Notes under the pieces: model-generated
What the model was told of the DNA's origin: nothing
Seen by the model: only the letters and a program-made list of their open reading frames with translations
The model's database searches: none
Part shown: piece by piece, positions 47,514-50,966 of the stretch
Layout of the letters: the number at the start of each line of letters is the position of its first letter
Position numbering within the stretch: position 1 is the stretch's first letter
Program-made: the position numbers and the translations under genes
NCBI RefSeq assembly: GCF_015645095.1
Contig: NZ_JADOTW010000029.1
Location: 1-50,966, forward strand
Source: Halomonas sp. 328
GTDB taxonomy: Bacteria; Pseudomonadota; Gammaproteobacteria; Pseudomonadales; Halomonadaceae
Length of the DNA stretch: 50,966 nucleotides
Direction: 5' to 3'

Positions 47514-48334
47514 TGGCGGACGGCTTCGAAGAGGCAGATACCGGTGGCCACCGACACATTGAGGCTGGAGACGCTACCCGCCATGGGCAGCTTGACCAGG
47601 GTGTCGCAGGCCTCCCGGGTCAGGCGGCGCATGCCCTTGCCCTCGGCGCCCATCACCAGGGCCGTGGGACCGCGATAGTCGCCCTCGTAGACACTCGCCT
47701 CGGCCTCGCCGGCGGTGCCGAACAGCCACACGCCCTGCTCCTTGAGCCGGGCCAGGGTGCGGGCCAGGTTGGTGACCTGATAGACCGGCACGCTCTCGGC
47801 GGCGCCACAGGCCACCTTGCGCACCGTGGCATTGAGGGGCGCGGCCTTGTCCTTGGTGACGATGACGCCATGCACCCCGGCGGCATCGGCGCTGCGCAGG
47901 CAGGCGCCGAAGTTGTGCACGTCGGTGACGCCATCGAGGATCAGCAACAGCGGCGGCGCCGCATGGGGCCAGGCGCCCAGCTGCAACCACAGGGACTCCT
48001 CGCTGGCGAAGGCCAGGGGCGGACAGAAGGCCACGATGCCCTGGTGGGCGGCGCCCTGGGTCAACTGGTCGAGGAGCTCCCGGGGCTGAGTCAGTACCCG
48101 GGCACCCCGGGCACGCACCTGCTGAACCGTCTCCGCCAGGCGTCGCCCGGCATCGCCCTCCTGGACCCACAGCTCGCGGGGTGCCTCGCCGCGTTCCAGC
48201 AGGGCCTGGACGGCATGCACGCCGTGCACCAGGTCGAGGCCCGCCGGGGTCGCTACGGCGCCCTTCGACCGGGGACCACGGGCGGCGTTAGCGGGACGAC
48301 GGCCGCCCTTCCTGTTGACGCGCTTGTCACTCAC
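47495..48334 (-). CDS. rlmB: 23S rRNA Gm2251 2'-O-methyltransferase RlmB
   Basis: RlmB methylates the ribose of G2251 in the 23S P loop. The 279-residue SPOUT protein has a basic, Gly/Arg-rich N-terminal extension (about 30 residues more than E. coli), a substrate-binding domain (GVHAVQALLERGEAP), and the knot motifs NFGACLRSADAAG, VMGAEGKGMRRLT and SLNVSVATGICLFEA. The GTG start overlaps the rnr stop as GTGA. The rnr-rlmB pair is conserved in E. coli. Confidence 0.96.
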   Translation of the reverse strand: MSDKRVNRKGGRRPANAARGPRSKGAVATPAGLDLVHGVHAVQALLERGEAPRELWVQEGDAGRRLAETVQQVRARGARVLTQPRELLDQLTQGAAHQGIVAFCPPLAFASEESLWLQLGAWPHAAPPLLLILDGVTDVHNFGACLRSADAAGVHGVIVTKDKAAPLNATVRKVACGAAESVPVYQVTNLARTLARLKEQGVWLFGTAGEAEASVYEGDYRGPTALVMGAEGKGMRRLTREACDTLVKLPMAGSVSSLNVSVATGICLFEAVRQRTIAP

Positions 48335-50706
48335 CGGCGGCGACTCCGCCGCGGCCCGCGGCGCTTGCCCTTGGTGGCTTCCTTGCCGCTCTCCTTGGCC
48401 TCGCTACGCGGGGCGAAGGCGGCGGGGGCCTCCTTGCGGCGCCGCGGCACCCGTTGGGGACGCGGCTTGGCATCGGCCAGCTCGAAGTCGATCTTGCGCT
48501 CATCGAGATCGACCCGGGCCACCTGGACGGTGACGCCATCGCCGAGACGATAGCTCATGCCGCTGCGCTCGCCCTTGAGGCGGTGCTTCTCGGCCTCGTA
48601 GTGGTAGTAGTCGGAGGGCAGCGAGGTGACGTGGACCAGGCCTTCCACGTAGACCTCGTCGAGGCGCACGAAGATGCCGAACTGGGTCACCGAGGCGATG
48701 GTGCCGTCGAAGACCTCGCCGAGCTTGTCGGACATGAACTCGCACTTCAGCCAGTCCTCGACATCGCGGGTGGCGTCATCGGCACGGCGCTCGGTCATCG
48801 AGCAGTGCTCGCCGAGCTCGAGCATCTGCTCGAAGGTGTAGGGCGCCCACTTGCTCGGCGGCTCCACCTTGGCACCTTCGGCGCGCAGTACCGTATTGGT
48901 CTGGCGCGGCCCGCGGATCACCGAGCGGATGGCGCGGTGCACCAGCAGGTCCGGGTAGCGGCGGATCGGCGAGGTGAAGTGCGCATAGGCCGGATAGGCC
49001 AGGCCGAAGTGACCGTCGTTCTGGGGCGAGTAGACCGCCCGGCTCATGGAGCGCAGCATCACCGTCTGGATGACATCGGCGTCCGGGCGCCCCTTGATGG
49101 CCTCGGCCAGGTCCCGATAGTCCTGGGGCGTCGGGTCGTCGCCGCCGCCCACGGAGAGCCCCAGCTCGTTGAGGAACAGGCGCAGCTTGTCGAGACGCTC
49201 CGGGGACGGCTTCTCGTGGATGCGGTAGAGCGCCGGCAGATCGTGCTTGTCGAGGAAGCGGGCGGTGGCCACGTTGGCGGCCAGCATGCACTCCTCGATC
49301 AGCTTGTGGGCATCGTTGCGCGAGCGCGGCACGATCTTCTCGATCTTGCGCTCCTCATTGAAGAGGATGGCGGTCTCGGTGGTCTCGAAGTCGATGGCAC
49401 CCCGCGCCTCCCGGGCCTCACGCAGCAGCTTGTAGAGGGCGTGCAGGTCCTTCAGGGGCTTGACCAGGGGAGCGTACTCCTGACGCAGGGCATCGCCCCC
49501 CTCGCTCTCCTCGTCGAGGATCGCCGCCACCTTGTTATAGGTGAGGCGCGCCTTGGAGCGGAATACCGCCTCGTAGAAGCGGTAGCGGCTGATGGCACCG
49601 TTCTGGGAGATATTCATCTCGCAGACCATCGCCAGGCGATCCACGTCCGGGTTCAGCGAGCAGAGCCCGTTGGAGAGCAGCTCCGGCAGCATCGGCACCA
49701 CCTGCCCCGGGAAGTAGACCGAGTTGCCGCGGGTGATCGCCTCCTGGTCCAGGGGCGAGCCGGGGCGCACATAGTGGGAGACGTCGGCGATGGCCACGAC
49801 CAGCTTCCAGCTGCCGGACTTGGTCTTCCAGGCGCAGACGGCGTCGTCGAAGTCCTTGGCGCTCTCGTCATCGATGGTCACCAGCGGCAGGTCGCGCAGG
49901 TCGATGCGGTGCGCCTTGTCCTCCTCGGCCACCTCGGCGGACATGCTGGCGATCTGGTCGTGCACGTCCGGCGGGAAGTCGGCGGGAATCTCGTAGCTGC
50001 GGATGGCGATATCGATCTCCATCCCGGGATCCATGCGCTCGCCGAGTACTTCCACCACCTCGCCCACCGGCTGCACCCGGGTCTCCGGCTGCTTGACGAT
50101 GCGCGCCGAGACCACCTGGCCATCCTGGGCGCCGCCGCAGGCGCTGTGGGGAATGATCACCTCCTGGGTGATGCGGGCATTCTCCGGGATCAACACGCCG
50201 AACTCCGGGGTGTTGGCCCGGTAGACGCCGACGATGCTCTGGGTATTGCGGGAGATCACCTCGGCGATGGTGGCCTCGTCACGGCCGCGGCGGTCGCGGC
50301 CGCTGACACGCACCAGCACGTGGTCGCCATGAAAGACCCGACGCATCTGCCGCGGCGGCAGCACCAGGTCGGGCTTCTTGCCGTCGTCGCGCAGCACGAA
50401 GCCGAAGCCGTCACGATGGCCCAACACCTTGCCCTTGATCAGGTCGAGCTTGTCGATCAGCGCATAGGCACCGCGGCGATTGCGCAGCACCTGGCCGTCG
50501 CGCTCCATGGCCGCCAGGCGGCGACGCACCGCCTCGATCAGGTCCTCGTCGTCGAGGCCCAGCATGCGGCTCATGTTCTCGTGGGTGATGGGTTTGCCGT
50601 AATCCTCGAGGCGGGCGAGCAGGTACTCGCGGCTGGGGGCAGGCTTGTCGTACTTGTGGGCTTCACGTTCCGCGTGGGGGTCGTCGCTGAGCGTCCAGTG
50701 GGTCAT
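48331..50706 (-). CDS. rnr: Ribonuclease R
   Basis: RNase R is a processive 3'-5' exoribonuclease that degrades structured RNA. The start at 50704-50706 (MTHWTLSDDPHAEREAHKYD) gives 791 residues (E. coli 813). In order: an N-terminal helix-turn-helix (THENMSRMLGLDDEDL), cold-shock domains (GHRDGFGFVLRDDG, FHGDHVLVRV), the RNB catalytic domain with the metal aspartates in TIDDESAKDFDDAVCAW, the S1 domain (FDGTIASVTQFGIFVRLDEVYVEGLVHV), and a basic tail rich in Lys and Arg. It is divergent from the tRNA-Leu gene. A GTG 39 bases upstream is a less likely start. Confidence 0.96.
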   Translation of the reverse strand: MTHWTLSDDPHAEREAHKYDKPAPSREYLLARLEDYGKPITHENMSRMLGLDDEDLIEAVRRRLAAMERDGQVLRNRRGAYALIDKLDLIKGKVLGHRDGFGFVLRDDGKKPDLVLPPRQMRRVFHGDHVLVRVSGRDRRGRDEATIAEVISRNTQSIVGVYRANTPEFGVLIPENARITQEVIIPHSACGGAQDGQVVSARIVKQPETRVQPVGEVVEVLGERMDPGMEIDIAIRSYEIPADFPPDVHDQIASMSAEVAEEDKAHRIDLRDLPLVTIDDESAKDFDDAVCAWKTKSGSWKLVVAIADVSHYVRPGSPLDQEAITRGNSVYFPGQVVPMLPELLSNGLCSLNPDVDRLAMVCEMNISQNGAISRYRFYEAVFRSKARLTYNKVAAILDEESEGGDALRQEYAPLVKPLKDLHALYKLLREAREARGAIDFETTETAILFNEERKIEKIVPRSRNDAHKLIEECMLAANVATARFLDKHDLPALYRIHEKPSPERLDKLRLFLNELGLSVGGGDDPTPQDYRDLAEAIKGRPDADVIQTVMLRSMSRAVYSPQNDGHFGLAYPAYAHFTSPIRRYPDLLVHRAIRSVIRGPRQTNTVLRAEGAKVEPPSKWAPYTFEQMLELGEHCSMTERRADDATRDVEDWLKCEFMSDKLGEVFDGTIASVTQFGIFVRLDEVYVEGLVHVTSLPSDYYHYEAEKHRLKGERSGMSYRLGDGVTVQVARVDLDERKIDFELADAKPRPQRVPRRRKEAPAAFAPRSEAKESGKEATKGKRRGPRRSRRR

Positions 50707-50850
50707 GCGTGTGGCGTCCTTGAACAAGAAATGGGCGAGAGGCACGGGCGTGAGGCGGGCAGGGTCGGTTTCATGGCCGCAGTATAGCCTTAGGTATCGC
50801 TCGACCCAACCATTGCCGCGATTTCAGCCTCCGAATGCCGATGACGGGGC

Positions 50851-50878
50851 TTGCAAAACCCGACGGAATCGGTATTAT
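50851..50878 (+). promoter_or_regulatory. Promoter of tRNA-Leu
   Basis: TTGCAA (50851-50856) and TATTAT (50873-50878) are 16 bases apart, 11 bases before the tRNA. A GC-rich stretch follows the -10, as expected of a stringently controlled tRNA promoter. Confidence 0.7.
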
Positions 50879-50889
50879 GCTCGCCACTT

Positions 50890-50966
50890 GCCCAGGTGGC
50901 GGAATTGGTAGACGCGCTAGCTTCAGGTGCTAGTGTCCTTACGGACGTGGAGGTTCAAGTCCTCTC
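50890..50966 (+). tRNA. tRNA-Leu (anticodon CAG), truncated by window edge
   Basis: The sequence starts GCCCAGG (acceptor strand), with D arm GGCGGAATTGGTAGAC, anticodon CAG at 50924-50926, a long class II variable arm (TGTCCTTACGGACG), and the T arm GGTTCAAGTCC. The anticodon and variable arms match E. coli tRNA-Leu(CAG). The last roughly ten bases, including the acceptor 3' strand, are outside the window. Confidence 0.93.

Overview
This is a GC-rich (roughly two-thirds G+C) chromosomal window from a gammaproteobacterium, most likely a halophile of the Halomonas group. The evidence is the E. coli-like order of conserved blocks (rpsU-dnaG-rpoD; lptD-surA-pdxA-rsmA-apaG-apaH; rpsF-rpsR-rplI-dnaB), the Pseudomonas-like amgK-murU pair divergent from lptD, two complete Mrp-type cation/proton antiporter operons typical of salt-loving bacteria, and a DUF6482-like protein. 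Nearly all of the window is core genome. I see no prophage, insertion sequence or CRISPR. The first ~130 bases are homopolymeric and look like a poor contig edge.

Layout. 1-4.6 kb: macromolecular synthesis operon rpsU-dnaG-rpoD (minus) with tsaD divergent. 5.7-9.4 kb: plsY, folB-folK, cca and glpE, with two REP-like intergenic elements. 9.4-16 kb: lptD-surA-pdxA-rsmA-apaG-apaH (minus), covering outer-membrane assembly, vitamin B6, rRNA methylation and Ap4A hydrolysis. 16.2-18.5 kb: amgK-murU (peptidoglycan sugar recycling), then a YhfA-type OsmC protein whose 5' end is duplicated. 18.7-25.9 kb: coq7, hinT, prkB-like kinase, thioesterase, purD, phaR, rsmE, a retropepsin-like protease and a lytic transglycosylase. 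26-27.7 kb: DUF2256 plus a DASH-type cryptochrome/photolyase. 27.8-40 kb: two Mrp operons back to back, a seven-gene mnhABCDEFG set (minus) and a six-gene set with fused AB (plus). 40-43.6 kb: hemH divergent from an iron-sulfur photolyase-like gene, then two small genes. 43.7-47.3 kb: rpsF-rpsR-DUF2232-rplI and dnaB. 47.5-50.7 kb: rnr-rlmB. The right edge cuts a tRNA-Leu(CAG).

How the parts work together. The two Mrp complexes probably share Na+/H+ (or K+/H+) homeostasis under salt and alkali. Both photolyase-family loci carry TGTA(C/T)A-type boxes resembling the published operator of the B12-dependent light sensor LitR/PplR, so they, and perhaps hemH, may form part of a light-responsive regulon whose regulator is outside the window.

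The most unusual feature is small-scale sequence duplication at gene junctions. A 60-bp copy of the ribosome-binding site and first codons of the OsmC gene sits just upstream of it, an 84-bp tandem copy of the end of mnhG lies past its stop, and a 60-bp unit is repeated at the mrpD-mrpE boundary so as to make a 40-codon frame overlapping both neighbours. Two arrays of the heptamer GGAAGCT (11 and 9 copies) and several palindromic intergenic elements add to this.
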